A DNA stretch of 46,657 nucleotides, from contig NMRA01000315.1 of NCBI GenBank assembly GCA_002633005.1, positions 405,806 through 452,462 of the forward strand, read 5' to 3'. Shown here one piece after another: positions 1 through 11,500 of the stretch. The translations under genes and the position numbers were made by a program. The notes below the pieces were generated by a model. The model had not been told where the DNA came from. It did not search any database and worked only from the letters and a program-made list of their open reading frames with translations. This DNA comes from Phoronis australis. Its lineage: Eukaryota > Phoronida > Phoronidae. Numbering within the stretch: position 1 is the stretch's first letter; each line of letters starts with the position of its first letter.

Positions 1-943
1 TCAACTTTCACGTCGGCAACTTGCCTTGCGCTTTAGAGTTCTTCAATGGCGGTCGTGAAGAACAGTAAGGCTGTACCTACATGAATGAAGTCAATTTTGA
101 GATCCGAAATTTGTGAGTATTTAACGCTGCAGGTAAGAGAATAATCTAAACATTTTCTCGATGATCTATAAAATCTATTTTGGCACGTAAAAATGGCGGG
201 AAAATTTTGCGAATGCGAGCTGGATTTTGAAAATGCGACCTGGGATTTTGGCTAGGTCGCAAAATGCTACCTGGCGATTTTAATAGCGTCGAGCCCTGCT
301 GATACTGAGCTCTAGAAATTTGCGTCGAGTTTGGAATTGTTATTGTGGAGAACACTGACTGGTTTTCAAAACGTAGGCACGTTGTAAGGGAATACTCAGA
401 GATAACCAGCCCACGATGCCCGCTATTCAGTAAAGTGTCTTTGTATTGTAAATTTCGTGTACATATTGAAGGTGAATACAAGTTTGCACATATTCAAGGA
501 GAATAAAAGGTAGCTATAATTACATGTTATTACAAACATCTGTTGAGTGATTATTTCTGACGAGAGCACTTTTCAAACACAGAACCTACTAGTAGGCTGT
601 TATTACTGAGTGTCGTGGCATTTTAGTTTGCGTTCTTTTCAAAAATCCTCAAGAAAATAAATGCTTGAAATACTATGCACCAAAATCATTGCTTTCAATG
701 AGGGGTAAAGAATTGTTATCAGATAAAAACATGTATGATTCTATAGTACACAAACGTTCCTTTGCACTTATGCACAGTGGTTTACATTGAATTTAACCGA
801 TATTACAATAGCCGCATGCATCAAAACGTGCATTGTACGCAGTATACAGTAAACAAAGTAAATCTGAAGACATGCTTTTGATTTACGTACCTAGGCATAT
901 GAAACGTCTATAGGAGCTCCGCCGTCTCTATTGGTGTTGCTAC

Positions 944-1510
944 TTGGGACTAGGAATTCCATGGGTGCTTCACTTCAGGTCAAACACAAAACTCAATAAA
1001 TTTACACAAATCAGGGGTTCAACAAACCATGGGCAATTGTTCTTTCTTCTGATAGCATTTGCAGTGTTCTGCTCCAGTGAGTTTGCACAACAAATTCGTG
1101 GTCGAGGTACAAAAAAAATTCAAAAAAGTCATTGCGGACTGTCAATGTGCCCCACGGAAATTGCCGGTTTGTCACGGAAGGCCATGACATCAATAACTCC
1201 ACACCACTTCATAACCTTCCGTGATAAACCAGCAATTGCCGTCCATCAGTAACTCATCGGATAATTCTTTCCGACTCACGTGGGGCACATTGATAGTATA
1301 TGTAGCGGCTTTTTGGGAAGAATTTTGGGCTTTGTCAAAGCCTTTGACTGAGAATTTATAGCGGACTTACTGACACTGTAAATGCTATCAGAAGAAAGAA
1401 CAATTACTGCTCAACTCATGGTTTGTTGAACTGTTTAGTGTAAATATATTTAGTTTTGTGTTTGAAATGGACGGCTGAAGTGAAGCACCCGTGGAATTCC
1501 TAGTTCTGAG
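944..1510. repeat. Foldback (long inverted repeat) element, MITE-like
   Basis: The left arm (about 946-1068) is the reverse complement of the right arm (about 1382-1508) with scattered mismatches. Shared stretches include the end motif ACTAGGAATTCCA, a block containing TGCTTCACTTCAG, a block with TTCAACAAACCAT, and TTGTTCTTTCTTCTGATAGC. A second inner pair, TCAATGTGCCCCACG near 1141-1155 and its complement near 1279-1293, and a third around CACGGAAGG near 1175 and 1218, make most of the element able to fold on itself. No transposase-like reading frame is present, so it is a non-autonomous foldback element. The family is not identified. Confidence 0.75.
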
Positions 1511-1579
1511 TGTCATACCTTGCAGTAATAGTGTATTCGGGATGATCAGGCAGAAGCTGAGGACGCCTGTTGTGAGTGT

Positions 1580-1912
1580 GACTATGAGTGTGACTGTGAG
1601 TTAGGCAATGACCATCGCCTCTGTTGGCCCGAAGCAGAGGCGATGCAGAGGCTATAGGCGCTCTGTACGCCGGAAGCTTTTCGGCGAATTATGCCTCGCA
1701 CCGACTAAACCATCAAAGTCACGTTGTTATAAATTATTAAATACCTTTTGCGCATAGAGGAACACCTGAGGAGGTTGTCGATGTGTTTAATTCCTTCCAA
1801 CTCGAACAAATACTCCCATTATCAAACTTTTTCTTCGAGCAGTCCCTATTTCAGTTCCCTGCTTCGGGCCAACAGAGGCGATGGTCATTGCCTAACTCAT
1901 AACTGTGACTGT
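1580..1912. repeat. Inverted repeat, about 55-bp arms
   Basis: About 1584-1642 and 1858-1912 are reverse complements over roughly 50 bases, including GTTAGGCAATGACCATCGCC and TCTGTTGGCCCGAAGCAG. The arms are separated by about 215 bases. Short GTGAGTGTGACT-type repeats flank the left arm. It lies only 70 bases from the foldback element, so the two may be parts of one compound insertion. No coding content is seen. Confidence 0.65.
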
Positions 1913-2167
1913 GAGTAGCGAGGACAGCATTCTTCAGCGAATCGCTTCGCGTATCTGTCACCGTGTTAAATTCGCTCACTACAATCGGCAAAAAATAACT
2001 CAAAAATGTAATAAATGTGAATAAAAAATATTGCAAAGTATGAAAGAATATATTGTTTTACTTATCTGATAATCTTTTTTTGTCGCAAAATTCGTTAAGT
2101 AATACTTTGCACGAGTTTTTTGCAGGGACGTGACCGATTTTTCAGACCAAAATGGATGCCGGTAAAA

Positions 2168-3425
2168 ATGACTGCTATTTGGTTTTCAACCCAGGAGAAG
2201 ACTAAACTCGCGAATTTTTATGTGAAACTTCGTGAAAGAACAAAAGGGAGTCTTGCGAACACGATCATGTAAGTAGTTTTCACTTTTCTGCACTTAAAAG
2301 TTGAAAAAGTCGCCTTTTCCCGCGACCTTCAACTTCGAGCTGAATTTATTGGTATATAGCATAATTTGCGAATGTAATGAACTGTATTCCGCACTAAAGG
2401 GTTCATTAATTAACTATTTCAAACACTTGTTCGTCAATTTCTGACAATCGGGCGAATTTCTGACTCACTTCGTAGTTCCGGGTACTGCCGCTAGGGGTGG
2501 TCCTGTGAATCGCGTTGAATGTTTGGTTTACAATACTGAAGCACTTCAACTTTTCCTGATGAAAACGCAATGTAAAAGAGAACTAAACAGTCATTTCTCG
2601 TAGTGAGAACAATGATTGTTATATTTAATTTTTTTTTCTATTTTGCTTCACATTTTTGTTGGTCAAGCCACTGATAGACTTGGGTTGGCTTGCTGCCAGC
2701 ATAGATTATAGACAACTATAGTCTATGCTGCCAGAGAGGTCCACACCCATCTTGCCTTGTTGGTCATGACATTTTATTCAGAATATGTCAAGATAGAAAA
2801 TGAAAATGTTTTAATTTTAGGTTAAACAAATATTACAAATGTACAGTTCTACTGCAGTCCTGTGTTTCCAAGACTTTGTGGTCCACTACTTTGAAACATA
2901 TACATGCTTTCGATAAACTTTTTTTCTGACCACGGGCCAGTATATATAGTTTTTAACAGAACAATTGAGGTTTGCCTAGACTGTTCATAAATCTCACCCT
3001 GATCTTATCTTTATCCTCCAGGTAAGCTTTGTTGGAATTTGCTGTGGACCAAACCAGTTGTTATTTTCTTCATTATTAATTTCACCCCTATTTATCAGTT
3101 TCTATCATCATCATGTCTCACATTTCTTTCTCAACAGACTCTGCTTCTAGCTCTTGGTCCAGATTCTTCTACTTTCCTGCTTCTACTGATTCTACTTGCA
3201 TTTTATCAGTTATTCAGTTGGACATGATCTCATAGACAAACGGTCAAAGCCTCCTTCATTTTGACTCTCATTCCGCTCCACCTATCGGACGGTGCTTTTC
3301 AGCTCCTGATGCTGTTGAGGAGTCCGCGAAGAAGTACCATATGCCAACACCACCTCTTAAAGAGGTCGATTCACAGCTATTTATTTGTTGTTAATATGTA
3401 TACACATGTGCTGACTGTTAATAAA
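2168..3425 (+). other. Candidate small gene or gene remnant, unrecognised
   Basis: I do not recognise this gene. A possible first coding exon runs from the ATG at 2168 to 2268 and begins MTAIWFSTQEKTKLANFY. It is followed by a strong donor, CAT|GTAAGT. A well-formed acceptor (TTTTAATTTTAG) at 2820 opens an exon that continues in phase with LNKYYKCTVLLQSC to about 2880. A further acceptor-like site (GTGCTTTTCAG, 3306-3316) precedes a short open stretch ending PPLKEVDSQLFICC at a TAA near 3403, followed by AATAAA at about 3420. I could not join the last part in phase with the first two. The model is therefore incomplete: only exons 1-2 fit together, and the rest may belong to another transcript or to nothing. 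Confidence 0.25.
2695..2735. repeat. Short perfect-type hairpin
   Basis: CAGCATAGATTATAG is followed after a few bases by CTATAGTCTATGCTG, which is its reverse complement with one mismatch. The result is a 15-bp stem with a tiny loop. No gene context explains it. It could be the ends of a minimal palindromic element. Confidence 0.5.
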
Positions 3426-3904
3426 GATTGCTTATAAACCACATTTCTTTTTATTTCACACCCCATATTCTTCTATTATTCGTTTAAAACACGCTTCCAC
3501 TTCCCCACAAAATTTCGAGAACAGAAAATTTTCAACTTCGGCTATCTTCGGAAACACGTCACGTCCGGAAGCGGATCCGATCACTGCCGAGTCTGTCCAT
3601 AGGTTTGTACTGGGACTATCTGGCACAAATGGAAGCTTTCTGTTTGTTAGAATGGGTTTATTATGCAACTTTTGCCAATTAATTCTCTGAAATGTGACAC
3701 ATATGCGCATGGTCTTGTGCGTTGCCATAAACATTTCACAGTAGTTAGCAATGAGTCCTCAATAAAGTGTTCGAGTGCAGCCGCATATCTTTCGCACTGT
3801 CTGTCTACGCACGACGTATCACTGATGTTGTGTGCCAATTGGAATACTTATTTCGACATTAAACACATTTTTATACTTTAACTCGATTAAAAATTTGAAG
3901 AACA

Positions 3905-4081
3905 ATGCCGGACTGTTGTGTTATTGGAGGCTGTGACAATGTGTCAGGGTCTGGGCCTGGGGTGTCATTACATAGGTTTCCCACTAACCCCAGACTGCGT
4001 CGCAACTGGGAAGACTTCGTGAGGTCCACGAGAAAATTTAGTGGAGCNAAATTATTCATCATAAAAAGTTCTTTAAAATGA
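3905..4081 (+). pseudogene. THAP-type zinc finger, N-terminal half only
   Basis: The frame starts MPDCCVIGGCDN and continues with SLHRFPTNPRLRRNWEDFV and RSTRKFSGA. This is the start of a THAP domain, a C2CH DNA-binding zinc module found in animal transcription regulators and THAP9-type transposases. The first Cys pair (C5, C10), the HRFP box and the invariant Trp (W35) are present. The second half (Cys-x2-His and the AVPTIF-type box) is missing. After residue 48, at the N at 4048, the frame turns into unrelated AT-rich sequence and stops at 4079-4081. It may be a relic, an exon whose donor I cannot place, or an assembly join at the N. I found no continuation downstream. Confidence 0.6.
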
Positions 4082-5516
4082 TGTATTACATGTCTATTTA
4101 CGTTTCTTAGTTTTGAAATAATAATATTTTGAACTCGCAGATTCGATTTGACAGAATTTTTACCAAAAATTTTGACACGAAAAGGACATTTTCTCCGGAA
4201 CCATAAGTCCAATTTAAAAAATTTTACTATCGTTATTTTAGTCTTGAAAAGAGCTTTCTAATGATGTATATTACATGCACATTTTCTAAAATTTTTGAAA
4301 AATGCTGTTCTCCCTACTGTGAGTGTGTGAGTCGGATGGTGAATCATATTCATATTCATGCAACTTTTAGTCAGTTTTTACCACTTTCGGGGCCGTTAAG
4401 AGGGAAGAAAATCCAGGATATTATTTCAGTTCTCACACATAAGTCATATTAAAACAAAAAGACTAACCCTCGCCAATCTTCTCCAATTTTTCATACTTCT
4501 GCATGTTTTGACGATCATAAACGGCGATTGTTCCGCTTTCGCGATACAGGAAGATAGCACGAGATTACAAAACGAGAACTGGCGGTATTTGTAATTCTAT
4601 GAAAAATCTATAACTGAGGCTATGGAAATTTCTATTAACTGTTGACTCAGCGACTTTATTTCACGTTATTCTGAACATTCAAAAACATTACATGTCATTT
4701 TGTATCAGTAGACTGCTGTAAAGAGAGATAAAAACTTTTTAACGCTATCTGTAGTAAATTCTTGACTTACCGCTAGGTAGAGCACTACGGGGATGTGATT
4801 TGACCAGGATGGTGAAATCCGAAATCCCGGTGGTGGTGTGATGTAGTGTGTCACATCATTATGCAAGTGCTTTTTTCTTTGGAGTTTGAAACCATTTAAA
4901 TCGTTAACATTTTGATTAATCTGGCAATTCAGGTGTGAACAGTGAGGAGAAGTTCTTTTTCAAACAGTAGGCCATACTACAGATTACAGTACAGACTACT
5001 TTGCTTGCCTGCTCACGTCATTGTTTAGGTTGCTCACTCAACTCTTGAGTGATTTCAGAGTCTCGTCATGTGACTCTCTGAAGTTGTGGCTTTTTAAAAA
5101 GAGTTGGAATTCTTTCTGTTAACAACAAATTTGGATTAGGTATACAGTTACTGTTCATGGTGACTTCAAATATTCTGTGTAATTTAGCCTTAGCTTTGCC
5201 AGGGGCTCCTTAGAGGGCTGAAAAGAACTGCATGACTTATTTCTTCAAACCAAAGTCATGAAAGTTAAAGTCATGGCATGACCTGAAATTTGATGAACTT
5301 AGTGTGAAGAAATAGCACATTTAATTTGTAAAACTTCAGAACAATTTGATCTTGAAACTAAAATTGATTTTGGGCAGAAATGATTGTGGGTTTATGGCGA
5401 TTCATAACTTATTCATTTCTTGACAGAGATCATTAGTTGTTACTCAGTCTTAATGACTTAATGTCCATGTATGTTTCATCCTAGGTAATTACTGCCAGAC
5501 AGTAACTGGACAAGAC
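4082..5516. other. Intergenic DNA upstream of ANKZF1
   Basis: No exon is supported here. Two related stretches (about 4055-4095 and 4245-4290, sharing ATGATGTAT-TTACATG) suggest an old repeat. An acceptor-like CATCCTAG at 5477-5484 could open the exon holding the ANKZF1 start codon, which implies a non-coding 5' exon further upstream. The promoter itself could not be placed. Confidence 0.4.
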
Positions 5517-8500
5517 ATGGGGGAGTTGGCTAGAAAAGCTACCATTTTGAACCTGTTTTCAACTGAGGCTAAAGATGTTTTGGCTGGACTGTATCTTCCA
5601 TCTGGGCCGGAAGATGTAGATATTTTGAATTCAGAGTGGTCAATTGATCTGAATAGATCTGTATCACCAGGTGATGTTAACTTTGTTGGAAGGAAGCGTT
5701 TATTTAGCTGACTTCGAAGTACCGTGCATACTGCATTGTAGCTGATCTAAACAAACTTCAAGTTGAATAAATCAAGTTAGCCATGTAGACTCTTTCCATT
5801 CGTGCACTCATTGAAGACCATTAGGTCCATGGTTTCTTCATGAAACATGAACCGAAACGAGGGTTTTTAATAATGGACTTACATGGGACTTAAGGTTTTT
5901 CTGATATACTTGAAAACATCTAAATCACTTATAATTATTTTATAGAGTTTGCCAGTTGCTTACACAAAAATTATGCAGACATACATTAATTCACGTATCC
6001 GTATTGGTTTGATAACAGTGCCCTGGTATTAATATTCACTGTATTGTTACAGTTGCGAATCATGTAGTACCTGAGAAGAAAGCGTGTTCATTTTGTAAAG
6101 TGGAATTTCTTACTCGCACCGAGCAGGTAAAAGCAAGCACTTAAATTTATGCTGTATTAGTAATCAAATTAAATTACAAGGAGTTTCAATTGGCAGAACT
6201 CTTCTAGACTCTGCCAGACCTGGATAAGCATCTTGCCAGATTTATTTGGCAGTCTTTTCTGTTCTGTTGCAGCAAAATGACTCTTTTGTGAAACTGAATT
6301 TATTTGCGCCTAGCTGCTAACTGTATTATTTTTATTGGACTTGCTCAGCGAGTTGTCACAACTTCAATGACGTGGATAGAGCAACAGCTGTCAAGGTTTT
6401 ATCAAGATTTAGAAAGTATTGAGAAACAAATTCTACCTAAAAATAAATTGCGTTATATATAATTATAGTACATAATCTCAGTTCTGGATGCAGAAACTTT
6501 GTTTGATTGCAACGTTGTCCAGTTTATTTTGAAAACTGTTTTTGAGTTGTAGACAATAAATTGGATGACTTCCCAAAGACTAGTTCTTAAACTTTTGAAT
6601 ATGTAATGCATCATTTCTGAGATGTATTGCTCTACTTACACTTACCTTTAGCCTGTTGCAGTGGCGGATCTAGTTTGTCATCAAAGGGGTCCCAACATTT
6701 TGTCTCGTAAACAATCGCCCAAAGCATGATTGTAGACTGTGAGGTCATGGCGCCGAATGGGAGGAGGACGGGAGGTTGGTTTTGCCTCTAAACAAGCATT
6801 TTCCTTGATTTCGGAAATATTATGAAAAAAAAAACACTGAGAATATGACTGTGTAAAAATGGAAAATTCAGAAATTGTATTCACTCGAATTCATGACCTA
6901 TTTATCAGAGGGCGCGTTCACTTCCATTGTGCCACCACGCTTCCACCTAAAATGCCATGCTAAGAGACATACTTGTTAATGGTTCACAGCATTTGCACGC
7001 GAACTTGCTCCTTTCCGTAATGTTTATTCCACACTTTAAATTTTGTGCAACCCGTTCGTAGCAGAACTTGTTGTGTTTAAAATAGTCTTAATTTGCCCAA
7101 AAGACCAAATCCATTTTTCGAGTAAGCATTAGCCACATGATTGCTTTGCTAATCGTCTTAATTTTAATGTCTGACAAAGAGAGAATTATGAGTTCTTGAG
7201 TGATTCACTAACTTAAGGCTTCGATTAAAATTTACATCTAACCAGTAGCTCCTCTTCATTTCGTTATTCAGCTTCTGTATTCTTTGGAAAAATGAGGTAA
7301 TATTTTCCTTGCACAGTAGAGCAGACAAATGGTAACAGAGTGGTTGTGTGCAGCACCTTGCTTAACCATAGTTACTGTTACGATCCGCCTATGTGTTGTC
7401 ATAGACTTGTCAATGACCTCATTTCTCCATTCATCTTTTGAAGAACAAGCGATTTTGATCGTGGTGATGTATTTTTTCTTTGAGTTGCCACGACATGTAA
7501 ACTGGGGAACCATCCACTTGTCTGGCCAGCACTCTGACCACTAGGCATCTTGAATGTGAAATAGATGTCCCATATGTAATTTTATTATAATGTGACCCAT
7601 CCCTAGTATGCACCCGCCATGGTCATTCTGGTCCATTGACAGGTTGAGTTCTTGGTACAGTTAGTTAATAAACGTTGAGAGAATGAAACCTCTCTGTACG
7701 TGATATAATATGAAAGTGAAATGAATATTTTTCACGTACTATGTCACACTGTGACCACTTCAAGTGAATACTTGGGAAAACTTACTTTTAGTGGTACCTG
7801 CTTTTGGGAATTAAGCATTTTATCCACTGAATAAAAGGAGTTATTTGATGATTGTCTGGTTCTCAAAACCAGTGACCTCTGGTGGTGACTGTTGACAAGA
7901 ACATTTATGATCATCAGTACACCTACGTGCCTAGTTAAGTTTTAATTCACTATGTAGGATATTTTGTAAAACCAAAAAGTCAAATTGGAGACTAGAGCTG
8001 TTACATGTCTGTTACATTTATTATCTCACTTTCTCTTTAGAAAGATCACTTCAAATCAGACTGGCACCTGTTTAACTTACGTAGGAAGGTAAAAGGCATT
8101 GCTTCAGTAACTGAGGATCAGTTTGACAACCTGGTCAGTGAAGTGTCCAGTATATCTGGGTCTGACCAGTCAGACTCGGAGGAAGAAAGCCACCCTGAGG
8201 CGGGCCGAGTGAAAAGTCCCCTTCCTAGACAGCTGGAAAGACTAAGAAGTGAGTGACTGTATAGTACTGCTGTAGTACAAGTGAATACTGTACAGCAAAG
8301 TCCTTTTCAAATAGACTTAAGAATAAAATAATTGCCAAATTGTCACTTGTCCATTTTTAGGAGCTTACTAGTGCTTAGAATATTATTGTCAGAGGCAGTT
8401 GTACCATGCAAACAAAATTGTTTAATCCTTAATTCAGGCTACCAGAACATCATGTCTGCCGCTATCACAACACTAGTTCATCCAACCCGACTCAAGGGCC

Positions 8501-11500
8501 TGATATACTTAGTTCACTGATAATCACTAACACAGCTCTCTGACTACTAAACACAGCTCTCTGACTACTAAACACAGCTCTCTGACTATCTGACTACTAA
8601 ACACAGCTCTATGACTACTAAACACAGCTCTATGACTAATAAACACAGCTCTCTATCTGCCAAACACAACTCACTGACTCCTAAACAGGACTTTATGACT
8701 ACTAAACACAGCTCTCTGACTACTAAACACAGCTCTCTGACTACTAAACACAGCTCTCTAACTACTGAACACAGCTCTCTGACTGCCGAACACTGCCCAC
8801 TGACTGCTGAACACAGTGTCCATCACAAGAAACTCGTTCCCAGACTCACATTTGTATGGACTTCATTTCCATGTACTGTGTTGAGCTGTCAGTGTGTCAT
8901 GTTTGTGAGTCTGAGTAGAGAATTGTGAAAAATAAAGCAGTCCATCAAGTTCATCTCAAGTGGCTTCCTGAATGCATGATAAAGTATTTCCATGAATAGA
9001 ACCGTTGTTATGTACACTGGCGCCACCAGTAGTTTGATTACTCATTGCTTTAGCTGAAGTTGTTTTACTTGAGCTATCAACATTTTTGATATTGTTTCTT
9101 ATGCTTATTTAAATTTGTTGTGTATTTCTCACAGGGCGTCGCAGCAGTTCCACAGACAGTGACTCTAGTGATTCCAGTGTTCAGAGTGAGAGGTCCCATA
9201 CTCCGAATCGTCGAAAGCATCCGAAGGTGTTCTTTAAGAATTCTAAAGGTGACCTGCTGTCTGTCTACAGATGTGTCTTATATGGCAAGGTCAAGGTCAG
9301 TGACCCTGTGACAAAACTGTATTTTGTAAAAGACGTTAAACTGTGTATTGTTATTTGCACTGCAAACTTTTTAGCTATCATATTTGTCCGTTTCGGTACA
9401 TATATTCTTATACCTCCCGCGGTTAGTTTAATCTCCACTCAATTCAACTTTATATTTTATCTTTCATCATCCAAATTATCACTATTGATGACTCATGACC
9501 AGTTGGGCTTTAGGAAACGTGGTCATGCGGGATGCTTAGAATGCAGTGCATGTTGTTTTCTGTGCCCAATACATTTTGCTAGTGAAATTTGTTCCTTACT
9601 GAGGGGTAAATGCAAAACCTTATTTGTTTTTTTTTTGTTCAAAAGGTGTCTCTGTGTATTGTTTGCCTTGTTCTTGGTATTATCCATTGGGTTGCATTGA
9701 AATTGGATCATTTTCAAGTCGAACGTTTTTACTGGAATTCTCATCAAAGTTGACAAGAGTTTCACCACAGTATTTCACATGATTATTGAATTGAGTATTT
9801 TGTTGTTTCAGAATCCACCTGAAGATGGGGCTGAACTTGCCAAAATCATTAAGAACTACCAGTCAAGTGCTAAGTGGTGCATTCTAATGACTGGAGGTGG
9901 ACATTTTGCTGGAGCTATGTTTGACCGGTAAGTACAGTTTTGTTTATGTTTTCTAACCAAATTTTTTGTGTTACGTTTAACTGTGATATTCAAAGAATTA
10001 AATCATTTTTTTCTCTGGAATTCGAGTGTCTACTTTATGAATTACTTTGTTACGGCTTGCTTTTGCGACAAAGTTTACCCATATCCTTAAAATATTCAGA
10101 CATTTCTACTCCAACTTGTACTCACTGGAGTAATACTTGAGAAACAGCGACCATAAACTTTGCTCTGACTGATCCCTTCGAGACGTACTCAGATTCAAGA
10201 ATTATTTTCTAGTTGCTATGGAAATCTTTGATTCAATAAACCAAGAAAATAATTTAAGCACATTTTGAAACCTATTACCCTCCACAAATCCAGTCAAAGA
10301 AATTGTAAGTTTTCCAGTATAGGAGGTGTGAAAAAGATTATTGGTGTCTGTGGATTTTTGGAATAACAAAGGGTTGGTTGTGTACCTTGTAAATCATATT
10401 TCATATTACTAATTGCAGTTTTTATAAAATAAGTATATACTTGCAATGCATAATGAGGTATCAAGTTGTGAAGACTAGTGTTCATGCAAATGGAGTACTT
10501 CTTCGAGAATGCTAGGTAGCTGTCTTGGAAGTTTGTAATTTTCCCAAATTTGCTGGAGTAATCAAAGAGACTGAGTTAAGTTTGGTGGTCACTCAAACAG
10601 ATAATTGCTGAATGTGCTTGGCTGTAGTTTATACCATTTTACAGTTATAGGGGAAAACAACCAGTTTTGATTTTACCTTTGGAAAACTTAAAAATCCCTG
10701 ATTATCTGGGAGATATTTTTTGTTAATTTCTGTCTGTTCTCTTAACATTTTTACTGTCCATGGAAGAGTAGAAAGTAACATGTGCAGCCCAATAAAACCC
10801 CTGCACCTTGGTTCTGTGTTAATTCCCGTTGAACAAACTCAAATGACTGATACAGACTGTGTTCAATAGTGAGTAAGACATTCTGTGTTAACCTAGTCAT
10901 TCATTGAGCAAAACCAAATGACTGAAGCAGACTGTGTACAATAGCGAGTAAGACAGTGTGTTTGCTAAATGGAAGTGAATGTTGAAGAAAGATGTGGGCC
11001 TTTTATTGGGCCATCCCCATCATATTCTTAAGTTCGATGGATAGTCAATGCATGCCATGATAACAGATAACAGGGAGTAATGCATCTGCCAGATAGCAAG
11101 GGATATGTGTTTTCACTAAACGTAACATCAAAATGGTTGTGCTTCCTTTTAAGGAATGGTTGCTTAGCAACTGTCATCCAGTTGATATCTGCTTCTTTTA
11201 ACATTGCGCTGAAATCCAAGGGTGTTGGACTTAGCACAAAGAGTAATTTTCAAAAAAAGTTGTCAATATTTTTCTTCTTGAATGCTGAAAATCCACAAAA
11301 TGTGCGAAATGTTGACGCAAAAAGTTTTGGCTAGTTTTCAAATGGTTTTATTTTGTTAGGTGTCTTTTCGGGTTTTGCCATTGCCTGGAAGAAGTTAGAA
11401 AAACATAACGGAATTCCTCAACTTATGTAATGAAGGTTTGCTTATGGCATTGGTAGTTACACGTTCTAATTTCAGTTAATGGATCAGATAGTGTCTGTAT

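Noticed and set aside
180-300. Possible end of a hAT-type element (GTCGAGCCCTG near 287-297)
   Set aside because: The motif resembles common hAT ends, but no matching CAGGGCTCGAC start or 8-bp duplication was found nearby.
6659-6680. CAGTGGCGGATCTAG, resembling a DNA-transposon terminus
   Set aside because: No inverted partner was found within a reasonable distance.
8611-8928. 105-codon open frame reading TTKHSSL repeats
   Set aside because: It is produced by a 21-bp tandem repeat inside an intron and has no splice, start-context or family support.
9227-9700. 157-codon open frame overlapping exon 4 of ANKZF1
   Set aside because: It is partly the coding exon in frame and then runs into intron 4. 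The donor at 9296 and the exon at 9812 give the conserved protein instead.
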